From: Pegoplata infirma
Taxonomy: Eukaryota > Arthropoda > Insecta > Diptera > Anthomyiidae
DNA: 64,000 nucleotides
Assembly: GCA_963921195.1 (NCBI GenBank)
Contig: CAWUER010000514.1
Coordinates: 1,364,001-1,428,000, forward strand
Direction of reading: 5' to 3'
The notes under the pieces: model-generated
Seen by the model: the letters and a program-made list of their open reading frames with translations, nothing else
What the model was told of the DNA's origin: nothing
The model's database searches: none
In this document: positions 43,049-55,310 of the stretch, one piece after another
Numbering within the stretch: position 1 is the first letter of the stretch
Layout: every line of letters begins with the position of its first letter
Made by a program: the position numbers and the translations under genes

Positions 43049-43843
43049 TCCCAGCAAAACTTAAAAAATAAGGTATAGGATCTCTTATTTTATACATTGC
43101 AGCATTGATGATTTTAACAGGCGATGAGACTCAAAGTAATGCATCCACATTATCACAAAGAATACCAGTAAGGTATAAAATAAGTCATAAATTTATAACG
43201 AAGAATACGAGTAAGGTGTAAAATATATGATATTTTATAGGTTACGAGAAATGAAATAATATAGCATACCAGAAGATAATATATAAGGTGTTACGAGTAG
43301 TGAAAAAGTAATTTTGTATTAAATTTACTCACGTGATTGTAAGTAGATAAAATATGCTCGTGAGTGTGTGTCGTTAGAAATTTCCTGTCGTGAGCCCATC
43401 TCTAGTTTAAACTTATGCAGTTTTTTATAAAATAATTATTTTTTATGTTATTGTAATTCATTATGCATCCAATTAAAAATAATGCATTATTTCAAACTTT
43501 CAAATAATACATAGGTTAGGTTGTAAGTGGCTGCTGACGTTTTACGTCAACACACGTAGACTATGAGGTCCATTGTGATACCACGGGCAAATAATACATA
43601 ATGTAACCAAATTTAAGTCATCCATGATTTAATGTTTTGAAATAATAAATATGAAATACATTTTTTCCAATAATCATGCATTACGTAGCAAATTATTAGT
43701 AATGCATTATTTTTCACTTGAAAATAATACGTTGTGGAACAAATGTTTGGTAAGACATCCTAAAATAATGCTACAAATAAGGTATATACATTACCTGGTA
43801 ATGTGTTATATAATCACTACCCATTACCAAAGTTTTGCTGGGA
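43049..43843. mobile_element. Inverted-repeat element, copy 2
   Basis: Begins TCCCAGCAAAACTTAAAA and ends CAAAGTTTTGCTGGGA, 795 bp, opposite in orientation to 41722-42475; TA follows at 43844-43845. It holds a small retroposon at 43513-43587. Together with copy 1 it forms a 2.1-kb near-palindrome around the foldback arm. Confidence 0.75.
43513..43587 (-). mobile_element. Retroposon fragment with AACCT tail, complete with target duplication
   Basis: 75 bp, the same unit as at 1-112, flanked by the perfect 12-bp duplication CAAATAATACAT (43501-43512, 43588-43599). On the minus strand it runs from CCCGTGGTATCACAATGGAC to CAACCTAACCT. It is younger than the element it sits in. Confidence 0.9.
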
Positions 43844-43845
43844 TA

Positions 43846-44720
43846 ACCTGACCAACCATCCCGCTTTTGGCGGGATTATCCCGCTTTTTGAAGTCTCATC
43901 CCACCTTGATTTTCCATCCCGCTTTTTAAGCAATAGCCCCGCTTCATCCCGCTTTATCCCGCTTTTTGACTTTTAGAATAGAAAAGTACAATTTATAATT
44001 TTTCAAACAATATTTTGAGTATGATTGTTCTGTATTTTTTTTTAAATTTATTTTTATCATAGATTTAGAATTTTTACCGTGTTAAAAAATGTAAAGGAAA
44101 TTACTTTTAAAAATGCGTTGAAATTTCCAAAATCTTTTTAACTGTTTATTTTTGAAACAAAAAAAATAATTTATTTTGTTTTTTTTTTTTAATTATTTTT
44201 TCTCCTTAATTTGAAAATTCAACAATTCTGCAATTTTCGAAACACTTTTATTTATAAAGTTTTATATGGTTGGCATTATTTGTTTGTGGAAAAAATTCTG
44301 AACTATGTCTAAATTTTCCAAATTAAACCTTAAAATTGATGTAGAAAAAAACACGCCATTTTTTTAAGTTCATTAAATTCAGAGAGCAATTAACTTTTGT
44401 TTTAAAGAAAAATGGCTTTGAAAATTGAGAAATTTTTGCATGAAATCGTTTTATATTTAATTTTTTCTACTGTAACTCAACATATCTGTAGTTTCCAAAA
44501 CGCATTTATTAAAAAGTTTTGTATCGGGATATCAGAACTGGTTCTGAATTGTTCAAATTTTGGATAAAAATATTTTTTTATTGAATTTAATTCTCTACAA
44601 AATTTCAAATTTACAGTGATCAGCAATTTTTTGTTTTCGGGAAAATGAGTTTAATCTTTAAAGTCATTGTCATTTTCTACTTTTCCATCCCGCTTTTCAG
44701 TCAAAAACAGTTGGTCAGGT
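43846..44720. mobile_element. Non-autonomous DNA element with ACCTGACCAAC ends
   Basis: 875 bp, ends ACCTGACCAAC / GTTGGTCAGGT, TA on each side (43844-43845, 44721-44722). Both ends are next to repeated CATCCCGCTTTT words. It shares its left TA with the end of the previous element, so it landed exactly at that boundary. Confidence 0.75.
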
Positions 44721-44722
44721 TA

Positions 44723-46136
44723 CGTTTACATAACTTTAAAAAAAATACATAATTTTAAAAAGAATTTAAACATTAATTAACCCAGCAAACATTGTATGAT
44801 TATATGGGTGGCTCGAAATATGACAGTCGTTGAATTTCGTCGATTGCCAGGTAGATTACCCGCTGTCTACACCTGGGAGAAATACTGAGATATTTGTATC
44901 AAGAAACGTCAAAATCAATCGCAAAGAAATTTCTCTCAGGTGTGGACTAAATATTAGTCTCAGTATTTGATCTCATCAGATAGTTGTTATGAGATATCTC
45001 ATAACAACAATCTGATGAGATTGGATGAGATCAAGTGTCAAATTCACTTATATTTGTATGTTTACAATTGTTTTTTGGAGCAAATGGCGTCGAAAAAAGG
45101 AAAAATAAAATAAATCATTAAAAAATAAGTGTATAAACAAATGTATGTGCTTAAATAATAGATTGTACATATATTTATGATGAAAAACATACATAGTTAT
45201 TCCACGGCTGATTGAAAATTATGAAATTTCATAAGAATAATTGCAGCTCGTTTTCCACACCATTTGATATTGAGATAAATATTGAAATTTCCCAACTGCT
45301 TCTCTGCCGACGTAATCTCAGCTTTCATGAAAAAATTCTCCCACTTGTAGATGGTGCGTTATGGTTCCCTTTGGTCTAAAAACCTAACACTATTTCCAAA
45401 TTCAGCAAATAATACACTGAAAAAAAATACTTTTAAATTTTCACCGTCGAATACTTCGGCGGGTTTTAAGAAAATGGGTATAAAACCTATATGGAAATTA
45501 AAGCGGACGTTAGAAACTTTAGTTTCCTGTTCATACTTTTTTTTAAGAACTTGGGCAATTTTTCATTGTAACCTAAATTTTTTTTTTTCAGTGCAGATTT
45601 TTTTTTTACATATTTGAACCAATTTTTTTTTTTTTAGTTTAACTTTTGGATTTGAAGCAGTACATAAAGAAAGTTATAATGGTATGCCTGTAAAAAAATC
45701 GCCATTTTTTATTTTTTGGAATTTTTTTGTTTGTTTTTGTCAAATTCGGAGTCAGGGCCCCCTAAAACATATAAAAAGACCTTTTTTGTAAAAAAATACT
45801 GCGAAAAAAATGACCGGGTGTTTCTTCTACAGGATCCACTGTGCGCTGGTAAGAAATGGGTTAAAGAAAAAATTCTTATTTTCTAAAAATGCTAAAGAAA
45901 ATCGGATGGTAATCAAATCGGCGAAAAATGCATTTGAAATGCAGTTTATTTTGCCAAACATATTTTTTTGTAATTTTTTTTCTTAAAGTAGATTGCACTG
46001 AATAACAAAATGCATTTTTATTCAATTAAAAAATTATTTTACTTCTTTTTATTAAATAAAACAATTAAAACATTAAAATGCTTTTTAATCATTCAGATAT
46101 AATCGGTACAATAGAATATATGTCTCATTAAAGTTA
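44723..46136. other. Noncoding stretch with hairpin and further element pieces
   Basis: No gene. A perfect short hairpin GTTGTTATGAGATATCTCATAACAAC lies near 44983-45008 amid ATCTCATCAGAT words. Another TTAACCCAGCAAAC terminus-like word is at 44777. Around 45895-45990 a partial extra copy of the foldback arm phrase (AAATGCATTTGAAATGCAG) appears. Confidence 0.45.
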
Positions 46137-46705
46137 TATATACGATTTCTACCTAATAAAAAAAAGGGAAAAACTTAATATTTGGAATTCTTTCCCTTTA
46201 ATAAAGAAAAATTTTAAAAGAAGTTTTAAAAAAAAATCAACATAATAAAAGCGTGCGTCCCAGAGATTTGAGGATGCCAATTTAAAGTAAAAATTATAAA
46301 TTTTCCAAAAATTCCAACAAAAGATAAATCGAATGATACTCAAATCAGCGAAAAATGCATTTGAAAAATGCAACTGCGGAAAAATGCAGCTTATTTTGCG
46401 ATAAATATGTTTTTGTATTTTTTTTTTTCTTAAAGTGGACGATAGTCTTATCCCAACACGTTTTTCAGCATTCAGATCCATTAAGAATTACTAAAGATAT
46501 GGATTTTTAAAGTGAGGCACTTTTGAGAGATTTTTTGGTTTTTCGAAAATTAAAAAATCGAATAAAATCGCGAGTTTTTTGAATTTTGGCGAACTCAAAA
46601 GTGAAATCTTTATGTGGGCCCATAGAGTATTTCTCTGCAAAATATTAGGAAAATCTAAAGACCGTCGGTCACATTTTGGGTGATCTCTGATGGAATGGTC
46701 GACAT
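46137..46705. repeat. Right arm of the separated foldback
   Basis: Complement of 42476-43046, ending at GATGGAATGGTCGAC. Identity is moderate, with several small indels, so this pair is older than the other foldbacks here. Confidence 0.75.
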
Positions 46706-47176
46706 ATATCTATTATTTTTGTCCCGCCAAAATTATTGAAATCCCGCCATTTTTTAAAACTTTTTGCGTTCAATTCAATTCAATTTTATTGAGACTTCAG
46801 TTCAATTACAATTTTATACTAAGAAATAATAATTATATACATATGTACATTGAAAAACTTAGAACTATATTGTTTTATTCTAATGAGTATCTAAAATAAT
46901 TAAGCCCCATAGGCGGAATGAACTTCTGTATTAATAGGAATAGCCTAACCTTATTATTGCAAACAACGCTTGCTCCTGACGTTATACCACATTTCGTGTA
47001 CGTGTATAAAGTACCAAAACCAAATCAAAAAACTTATATCTAACTTATAATCTACTTAAGACTAATCTAAACTTACTATTTACATATATACAATATAGTG
47101 GGCCGACCAGCTCCCCGGTTCCATAAATTACTACAACCGCAAAGCTGATAAGTCCACTCATATGAGTCCATTGCCA

Positions 47177-50100
47177 CTAACCTCTGTGGGTGCCAGGGGT
47201 CCTCCTGTCATAGAAATCAGGAAGTTGTGGTTCTAAGGAGTCCGTATCGATTTCCTCGTTTATTACTCCAACTGGAGATAAATAATTTACGTTTGACCAA
47301 TTAAAGGCACTTTGCATATCAAAAATTTCCGATATGAAAAAATTATCATGGGTCGAAAGACCCTGTACAAATCTACGTAATAAATCAATAGAGTATTTAC
47401 AAAACGGTTTTACCCCCGCCTGTTCATAGATATATGAATTAGAATATTTTCTATCATTCGTCCTATAATTTCTATTAATACATATTCGCAACACCCTTCT
47501 TTCGAACACTTCTACTTTTCTAGCAATCGATGGAGAAAACCAAAACCATATGGGAAACGCGTATAAAATAACCGGTCGTATACTAACTTTATACAAAAGT
47601 AGCTTAGTGTTCACTGGAAGATTGACATTCCTTAATATATTTATATAAAAACATTCCTAAGACTTTGATGGCCTTCTTAAGGACAAGGTTAACATGAACA
47701 TTGAATTTAAGTAATTGGTTAAAAGTAACCCCCAAGTATTTAATCTCGCGCTTAAATGGTATTCAAATCTGATTCAGAGAGACCTCCAATAACTTACTTT
47801 CCGGCACCGTTGAGGCTGGACACTTGCCAGATGCATTACGAATACAGATTGCCTCAGACTTATCAACATTTATCCTTATGCCCCACATTTCATAATAGTC
47901 CTGTATCTTCTCCAGGTGGGATTTGACTAATATAAGAGCAACAAATGGCGACCGAGCATGTGCATATATCAACGAATCATCAGCATAAAGTATCCCCGTT
48001 GAAGCACTATGATGATGGGGAAAATCATGAACCAAGACATTATATAAATGGGGGGCTAATATTGCACCCTGAGGTGCTCCACTTTTAACCTGCCCAAAAT
48101 CCGAATTAGCTTGCCCAATTTCCACATAAAACGTTCTATCCTTTAAGAAATTATCTATCAATTTCACAATAAACGGGTCGAATCCAATTTTAATCAACTT
48201 ATAAATTATTCCCTTATGGTAAGCTCTATCGAACGCTTTCTCGACATCCAACGATATAGCCACAGTACACTTTTGTTGACGTAAGTTCACAACTAAGTAT
48301 ATCATTCTCAAATTTCAACAAAGCATGTTGCGTCGAGTGCGCAGGTTTAAACCCGAATTGCAATTCAGGAATATATTCAATCAGCATATTCTCATCCATT
48401 TTCTTTTTCAAATTTTTTTCAAATACTTTACCAACGTTTGAGAGTAAAGATATGGGTCTAAAATTGCCAAGTTGGAAAGAGCCAGTTTTCTTCTGAATAG
48501 GAAGTATCTTGGCAACTTTCCATGACCTTGGAAAATATCTATTATTCAGGCAGTTGTTTATGATAATTGTCATAAATTCCAAAACAATATGTGGCAGTTT
48601 CTTTAAAATAAAATTTGAGACCTGATCAGGACCGTAAGATTTCTTCGAGTTTATGGAGCATATTGCCGAAGAAACATGTCCAGTGTTAACAAAATGAATA
48701 TAATCATCATTACAGAGTGAATTAAATGTGTTATCAAAGCTCATCACATGTGATGAACAAGACTCTAGCGTTCTGGTGATTAGACCATCTACCTCTTCTA
48801 TATGTTGACCACAAGGAGTGTTCTCAATGTATACATTCTCATAATGTCTCCTAAAAAGTTCCACTTTCATTGTATCATCTGTAATAACAACACCTTCGTG
48901 CTCCACTTTACGACAAAATTTGCCCCCCTTTTTTCCAATTATGTTATAAATTTTTTTAAATGCATTAGGGCCAGGTCTTATGCTCTTGAGCCTATCCCCG
49001 AAATTTTCCGCTCTAAATATCTCCACCTGCTGTTTAATGATCGTCTTTAAAAGCGATATTTGTGTGGATAGTGTTCGATATTCAACAGATGTTCGGTTTA
49101 AATTTCGGTGAAATATTTTCTTCAGCTGTCTTTGCCAACTGTTCTTAACTGCAAATAATTTCCGGATCGATTGGGGGAGATCAAGATGGTACTCATTTTT
49201 TAGATCTATTCTACGCGCATGTGACTCTGCAATGGATTTTATCCCCATAGCCAAAAGATCAACAAATGTGTCAATTTCAACATTGCCTAAATTGCGATTC
49301 TTGGAAGGCATTGCCAGCAACATTCTTTCAGTTAGATCCTTCTCAAATAAAGACCAGTTGGTATCCTTAAACGACAGATAAAATCTTGGCTGAACAGTCT
49401 TAAAAGACATAGCAGAAATATTAAGTCTCAGACAGATTGGGAAATGGTCAGAGAATGATGCCATTGTAAATATCTCATAATTGGTATTAGCTGTATTTAT
49501 CAAGTTAGACGAGAGCAAAAAATGATCTAGATATGAAGATCCACCAGGGAAAGAGGGACCTTTATCACAAACTCGAACAAAATCAGTTGCATTATCATTC
49601 AGCCATCTAGAAAAGGCGTTTCCATTTGAGTTACAAATCACATCTCCCCATGAATTATGCTTCGAGTTAAAATCGCCGCCTATGGCGACAAAATCAAATG
49701 TGTTAGCAAAATTCGCAATCTTAGTAAGACCGTTATATATTGAATCGACGGGATAATTGCAGGGCAGGTAGATGGAGCCAATTAGCATCTTCTTGCTTTC
49801 ACCATTAATAAAAATCGTAATAGTTGCCAAAATATTCGGAAAAAGTACACCCTGAACCAGGCGCGGATCCAGGAATTTCATTTGGGGGGGGAGATTTTTT
49901 TTTTTTATAAAAAAAAAAAATTTATGTTTGTAAGGAAAGGGGGGAGGGGGTGTTGTGTGAATTTTTGGTAATATTTTTAATATTGAGTTACAAATTGAAA
50001 ACCAAAAAATAAAGTTTTTTTCTAAACGAATTTTTCAGTTAAAAAATGCTATAGTATTTAAATCAGGCGTGGATCAAGCTTTTGGATTTGGGAGAAGCTT

Positions 50101-52017
50101 TTTTGCTCAAAATTTTTTACGATTTACTTCATAAATAAGTCATGTAAACGGTATTCACAGTTATGACTATGTCTGTCATATACCAATTTTTATGATTGAA
50201 CAGTAATAACATCAATATTTTTCTATACAAACCACCAAAAAACATTAAAAAAATTTTAATTTTATTTGCAAATTTTAAGACCTGCTCTCAAATCGATTAT
50301 AAAATTGACAAATAAAATCTAAAATTTTTGAAATTTGTTGTATGTAGGTTTGTATAGAAAAATATTGATATAATGACTTTTCAGTCACAAAAACTGGCTT
50401 ATGACAGTCATATCCACTCACAATTGTGAATAGACCCATACAATTTTACATAAAAAGTTTTATTTTTCAAAAATTTATTTTCATACTAAAAGTTTAATAT
50501 TCTGAAAAAACTTTTTAATAAGAATAACATTTTTATGCATGTTTCCTTCACAAATTTTCAATGTTGAAACATATTTAGTACAGAAAAATTCTTAGATTCT
50601 AAAATATTTTTCATTTAGAAATATAACCGATTTTTAAGATATAAAAATGTTCAAATTTTTAAACCCTTTGATATAAAAATTCTCAGATCAAAGTTTTTTT
50701 ATAGAAAATGTCTCAGATTTTTAAACTTTATTTTATAGAAATAATCTGAGATTGTGAGAGATTCTTCCTATATTTTTTTTTCTTTCAAAATCTGATAAAA
50801 TTTTTTTATAAAAAATCTCTGAAATAATTCTCGTTTTAAAGTAATTCTCAGATTCTAAGAAATTTTTTCTAAAATTCTCAGATCCTGAAACATATTTCGT
50901 AAGAGAAAATTGTCAGATACTACAAAAGTACCAGTTTCTAAAACATTATATAAAAAAATGTTGATACACTTTTCTAAAAAAAAACTCTTAAATTGTATAG
51001 CATTTTTCAATAGAAAAAATTTTACTTTTTTATGCCACCGAATGTTTTCTAAAGTAACTTCTTAGATTTTGAAACATTTCTCATATAGAAAAACTATTAT
51101 TGGACAAGAGAAAAATTTGCATATTAAAATTCGCAGATTCTAAAAGATTTTCCAAACAGAGAAATTCTCATATTCTTAAAAAATTATCCATAAAAAATTT
51201 AAGATTCGGAAATATATTTCTCCATAGAAAAACTCAGATCCTGTAGAAATGTCCGATTCTGTGATTTTTTTTACAGAATTTTTTTTTGGCAGATTTCACT
51301 CATTTTTCCTAAGGAAAATTTCTCAGCTGCTGAGGGATTTTTTCTATAGAAAAGTTAGTAGACATTTTTCCTAATATTTGAGGTAATTTCTTAATAAAAA
51401 AATTCTTTCATTCTGAGTGAAATAAGTATCAAAAAGTTTTCTATGTATAAAGTCTAGAATTCGGAGACATTTTTCTACAACAAATATTTAAGATAATACT
51501 TTTTCTTAAGATAGAGGCTATTTGTGCTGACGTAAATCATATACACACACACATACCTCTCCTGAGGATTTTTGCATCCTGGTCATTTTCTCTGTTCCTT
51601 TCCCTTCCTTTTTTCCTTTCCCTTTCTTTTTTTTCCTTTCCTTTCTTTTTTTTCTTTTTTCTTTCCTTTCCTTTCTTTTTGCTTTTTTGAAATCGTTTTT
51701 GGGGGGGGGGGGGGGGGGGGGAGAAATCCCATTCTCCCCCCCCCCCCCCTGGATCCGCGCCTGCCCTGAACCGAAACAATGTTATATTCATAATCGTTCT
51801 TCACCACCAACGCAACAGCCTGATTTTCATAGTCCCTTATAAACCTATACCCTCTAATGTTGCATCTGTGATTTCTTGAAAGATGAGTTTCCTGAATAAA
51901 GCCGAAGTCTGCATGTGCAGCTTCTAACACTTCACCTAATTCAATCCTCCTACTAGTTTCGATTAACGATCGAACGTTAAAAGTTATACATTTTAACTTT
52001 TTAAGGGCCATATTCAT
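47177..52017 (-). pseudogene. LINE 2 ORF2: endonuclease and reverse transcriptase, interrupted
   Basis: Starts MNMALKKLKCITFNVRSL at 52017, overlapping the ORF1 stop by 17 nt. Endonuclease: FIQETHLS before the hAT-type insertion, then GGDFNSKHNSWGD and FSDHFPICL after it. Reverse transcriptase: KSYGPDQVSNFI, FRPISLLSNVGKVFEKN, FGFKPAHSTQHA, then a frameshift near 48300, DVEKAFDRAYHKG, GAPQGAILAP and catalytic YADD. Further frameshifts near 47765 and 47640. The C-terminal tail (ILYAFPIWFWFS; EVFERRVLRICIN) ends at 47177 at a stop. Single-base shifts suggest a fairly young pseudogene, or sequence errors. Confidence 0.9.
49858..51763. mobile_element. hAT-type non-autonomous element in LINE 2 ORF2
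   Basis: 1906 bp, ends CAGGCGCGGATCCAGG / CCTGGATCCGCGCCTG with the perfect 8-bp duplication CCCTGAAC (49850-49857, 51764-51771). Inside the ends lie homopolymer runs (T/A at left, G and C near 51701-51750). Much of the interior repeats an ATTCTCAGATTCTAAAA-like phrase. Elements with CAGG.GCGGATCCAGG ends are widespread in animals. No transposase. Confidence 0.93.
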
Positions 52018-53422
52018 TTCTTACATCTCTTAATAAACTTTCACATTCCCTTTTCACATTATCCTTAGATAATGTCCGGAAGTTTTTCAAAAAATTTTCA
52101 ATTCGCGTTTCCAAAGAAGGCTTTTCGGGACCAAGTATTCTTTCAGCCACCTCCAAAAATTGAAGTATCAAAGGCGGTTTGTCATTTACGTTATTTGCAC
52201 CAATTGAGCTTGCCATATTCAATCTCGCATTATGAGAAGTCGAGGGACCTTCATCATAAAAATTGCTAGCATACGATCTACCACGTTCAACTCTAGCCGT
52301 ATTATTCACTACTCTTCCGACATTAGCCTCAGCTGTTCTCTTACGTTCAATTGCAGCCCCAATAAGGGATCTTTTCCGTGCCAAGTAATCCTTAAAAGCA
52401 GGACACCCTCTCCAGCTAGCAGGGTGGCCCAATGTCGCGCAATTCACACAAAACGGCCTAGAGCCATTATCTTTTACCATTGTACATTCACCAGGGCCAT
52501 GGGAGTTTTCACATTTCACACAAGTATAATCTCTAGTACAATTCTTAGCAATGTGACCCCATTTTTGGCAACGTTTACATTGAATTTCCCTTTTCTGATC
52601 CTTAGGAGTTTCCCAATTTACAGCTTGAAACATAAGATATCTTATACCAGAAATATCGCCTGCAACTTTACCTGGTAAAAGCTTTACCAAAAATAAGCCT
52701 GTTTCGAAATTCTCTCTTGCTGAACGAGGGGTTTTAAATTTAGTCACCTCAAGAACTGTATTTGGCACTTTTTCATCAAGTTCAGCCTTTATCTCCTCCT
52801 CGCCAGTAAGAATATGAAGACCTCTCAAAACAAGACTAACATTTCTATACTCCTTAGGTGTAAAAGAATACGACTCTATGCCCTTATCCCTAAGAAGTGC
52901 CATCATCTCTCTATGTACATTCGGATCCCTAAAGTATAGCTTACTCTTATACTTACTTTTATTAATAATCTTAAAATCTATTTTCTGCTGTCTGGTATTC
53001 AACTGGTCGACTAGGTTTTTGATGTTAACTCTATACAGAAATATCAGTGGGCAGTAATCCTTCTTCACTTCTTGACTACCACGAGTAATTACTTCAGTAT
53101 CAGGTTGGGTACTTTCAATATCTAAATCGCCTAATGCTGCAAATCGATTGGCCGTTGATGAGTTGCCGTGAGAACTCCCGTTTTCCATTGCAGATAAATC
53201 AATTTTTCGGATTCCTTGACAATATCTTTTACATCCTTTTCCAGGTAACACGGTAGTAAAACCATCCAAATCATCTCCATCACTTTCGTTGTTTGTATCA
53301 ACAGTTTGATCATTCACTTTCTTCGTAGCATCATCCATTTCACAATCAAAATGGCGGTTAGCATTATTCACATTAACATGTAATGATCCGTCGCTCATTT
53401 CTACATGAGCATTATGCTCCAA
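52001..53422 (-). CDS. LINE 2 ORF1 (Gag-like), 473 residues
   Basis: Acidic N-terminus, then a domain with RNVSLVLRGLHILTGEEE (~200-240), then three CCHC knuckles: CKRCQKWGHIAKNC, CVKCENSHGPGEC and CVNCATLGHPASWRGC (~285-345), as in jockey-clade ORF1. A basic RKR stretch follows. Unbroken. The stop overlaps the start of ORF2, so ORF2 would be made by re-initiation or ribosome shift. Confidence 0.9.
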   Translation of the reverse strand: MEHNAHVEMSDGSLHVNVNNANRHFDCEMDDATKKVNDQTVDTNNESDGDDLDGFTTVLPGKGCKRYCQGIRKIDLSAMENGSSHGNSSTANRFAALGDLDIESTQPDTEVITRGSQEVKKDYCPLIFLYRVNIKNLVDQLNTRQQKIDFKIINKSKYKSKLYFRDPNVHREMMALLRDKGIESYSFTPKEYRNVSLVLRGLHILTGEEEIKAELDEKVPNTVLEVTKFKTPRSARENFETGLFLVKLLPGKVAGDISGIRYLMFQAVNWETPKDQKREIQCKRCQKWGHIAKNCTRDYTCVKCENSHGPGECTMVKDNGSRPFCVNCATLGHPASWRGCPAFKDYLARKRSLIGAAIERKRTAEANVGRVVNNTARVERGRSYASNFYDEGPSTSHNARLNMASSIGANNVNDKPPLILQFLEVAERILGPEKPSLETRIENFLKNFRTLSKDNVKRECESLLRDVRNEYGP

Positions 53423-53636
53423 CTTGGAACCAAAGTCAAAATATTAAGCAGTTTTCAGAAAATATATGCCTTCAATCTCAATAATACAAATCAAATGTTA
53501 AAAAGAATTAATTTAATTCTTAAAACAGATTGTACAAAATATCAAAATACGCTGAATCTTTAAATTCTATGAATTTGAAAGTCACGCACGTCTACTCTGA
53601 TAGGCTGCCAAAGAGCGAATCTCAACTTTTTGCGTT

Positions 53637-53877
53637 TGTATCGCTTTTTGGAAAAAAATTTCTGGCAACCCTAGTGCCTATGCATAAAAAATAGAGATGG
53701 GAACATAATTACATTTGTGCGTGATTCGCATATGATCACAAGTGAGCGTGATAGAAAATCAATTTTACTCACGTGGTTGTCAGTGTGAGTGGAATTAAAA
53801 AAAATTGGGCGTGTCAGTTTCTTTCAAATTCCATTTATAATTTTTTGGTTTTGTTTGAAAAATATGAGTGTTACTTC
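53637..53877. other. Noncoding spacer with an element end
   Basis: It contains CTGGCAACCCTA at about 53661-53672, the typical right end of a TAGGGTTGCCAG element. LINE 2 seems to have inserted into that element, since CCCGCC-rich sequence of similar style lies left of 46757. Confidence 0.4.
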
Positions 53878-53880
53878 TTA

Positions 53881-54228
53881 AGCGGTCATCAGACGGCAGA
53901 CATATCTTACAATTTATCTAACGACCGAATGCAAATTTCTCGTGTAATGGCAGGTTGTACAACTTGTCAACCAACCGTTGAAAATATCAAATTTTTTTGA
54001 TATTTTGGCTGGTCGGCTAACAAGTTGTACAACTTGTTGTTGAGTGTAATTTCATTCCATTCAACCCCCTTTTTAATAATATGTGTTCGAATGTTTGTTT
54101 GCAAATATTTTTATAAAAAAAATGAACGGTTGGAAGGCAAATTGGTTGACATGTTAGCTAATGTAATTCAAAACCATTTTTTGAACGCTAAACAAATTGT
54201 AAGATTTGTCTGCCGTCTGATGGGCGCT
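53881..54228. mobile_element. Non-autonomous DNA element, TTA duplication (PIF/Harbinger-like)
   Basis: 348 bp, ends AGCGGTCATCAGACGGCAGA / complement of AGCGCCCATCAGACGGCAGA, TTA at 53878-53880 and 54229-54231. The centre carries paired words CAAGTTGTACAACTTG and TTTGATATTTT. No coding capacity. Confidence 0.85.
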
Positions 54229-54231
54229 TTA

Positions 54232-55308
54232 ACCAAAAAAATATTGAGAATGCGATTTTCTTGAAAAAAAACGAAAAACACATGACTGAATTTTTTTGTG
54301 TGGATTAGGGTTGCCAGAATTTTATTTCGAAAATGCGGGACAAACTCCCGAAAATTACAAAAATGACGGGATTTTAAAAATTTTCGCGGGACAAAAATAT
54401 TTTTATGAACAAAACTGAAAAATTCAGCATCATGTTGTCGAGTTTTATTGTATAAAACCACCAAGAGCCAACCTCTAGTGCATTTTGAAATGTGTTTTTT
54501 TGAATAATGTTTTTGAAAAATGTTATTGTTTTTCAAAAACATTTTTTTCGCGCTGCTTTAGATATTACACTCTAAAAACTCGTTGTAAAATTACTACTAT
54601 AAAGTGGGTAAATTTCTGTGTAAAACAACACACAACGAGTATTATTAAACACGAAGTGTTTAAAAATCTAATTTGCACATAAAAATTTTAAAATTACACA
54701 CTTTATACAGTATTTTGTGTATTGATTAATATATTTCTAGCAAAATAAACACAAGGTTTTAAAAATTACACATTAAAGACTTCGACACAATGTCGGAGTA
54801 CTCTGTACTACAGAGTACCATCTCTAAAAATAAAGAAGACATCATACAAAAAATGTGCAAGTGCGAAAGAGAAAGGAACAAAATCCACTCTCTGATACAG
54901 AGTACTCCGTCATTGTGAATTCAGTTTAAATGTGTATAGTAAGCATTTTGTGTTTAATTTCCGATATTGAGCATTAAATGTGTAAATAAGAAAAAAAATT
55001 AAATTGTCAAAACAGAAAAAATAAAATTAATTAGAGAAAATTTGTGAGCCTTGCAACAAAATAAAAGCGAAAAAAATAATAAAATCAGAAAAATAAGCGA
55101 AATATAAGTGAGGGGAATATTTAAAGATATATCCATTATAAAACTTATAAATTTAAAGCAGAAATACAACGGAAATTCAGCAAATAAAACAGAAATTAAA
55201 GGAAATCTTATTAGTTCTTGATATTTAAAAAACATTTTTCGCAATTGAGTATAATTTAGGTAAGTACATCATCAATCTATTGAGCTATTATCAGAAAAAA
55301 TATATGTA
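54232..55308. other. Noncoding DNA with two small element traces
   Basis: TAGGGTTGCCAGAATTTT at 54306 is a left element end followed by CGGGAC-type words; no partner was found on its right. At about 54788-54917 a 130-bp hairpin unit has ends ACAATGTCGGAGTACTCTGTA and complement of ACAATGACGGAGTACTCTGTA. No genes. Confidence 0.45.
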
Positions 55309-55310
55309 TA

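Larger units (their letters stand above)
46771..53623 (-). mobile_element. Jockey-type LINE 2, full length but broken
   Basis: 6.85 kb including a 1.9-kb hAT-type insertion. Flanked by the 13-bp duplication AACTTTTTGCGTT (46758-46770, 53624-53636). Minus-strand order: 5' UTR of 200 bp, ORF1, overlapping ORF2, a 3' UTR of about 400 bp, and a tail with TTGAATTGAATTGAA. ORF1 is intact; ORF2 has at least three frameshifts and the insertion. Confidence 0.92.

Noticed and set aside
51537..51769. Pro- and Lys/Glu-rich ORFs around 51540-51770
   Set aside because: Translations of homopolymer and TTTCC-rich runs inside the hAT-type element.
53881..54228. Considered as one of the TA-target foldbacks
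   Set aside because: TTA is duplicated and the short ends fit a PIF/Harbinger-type element better.
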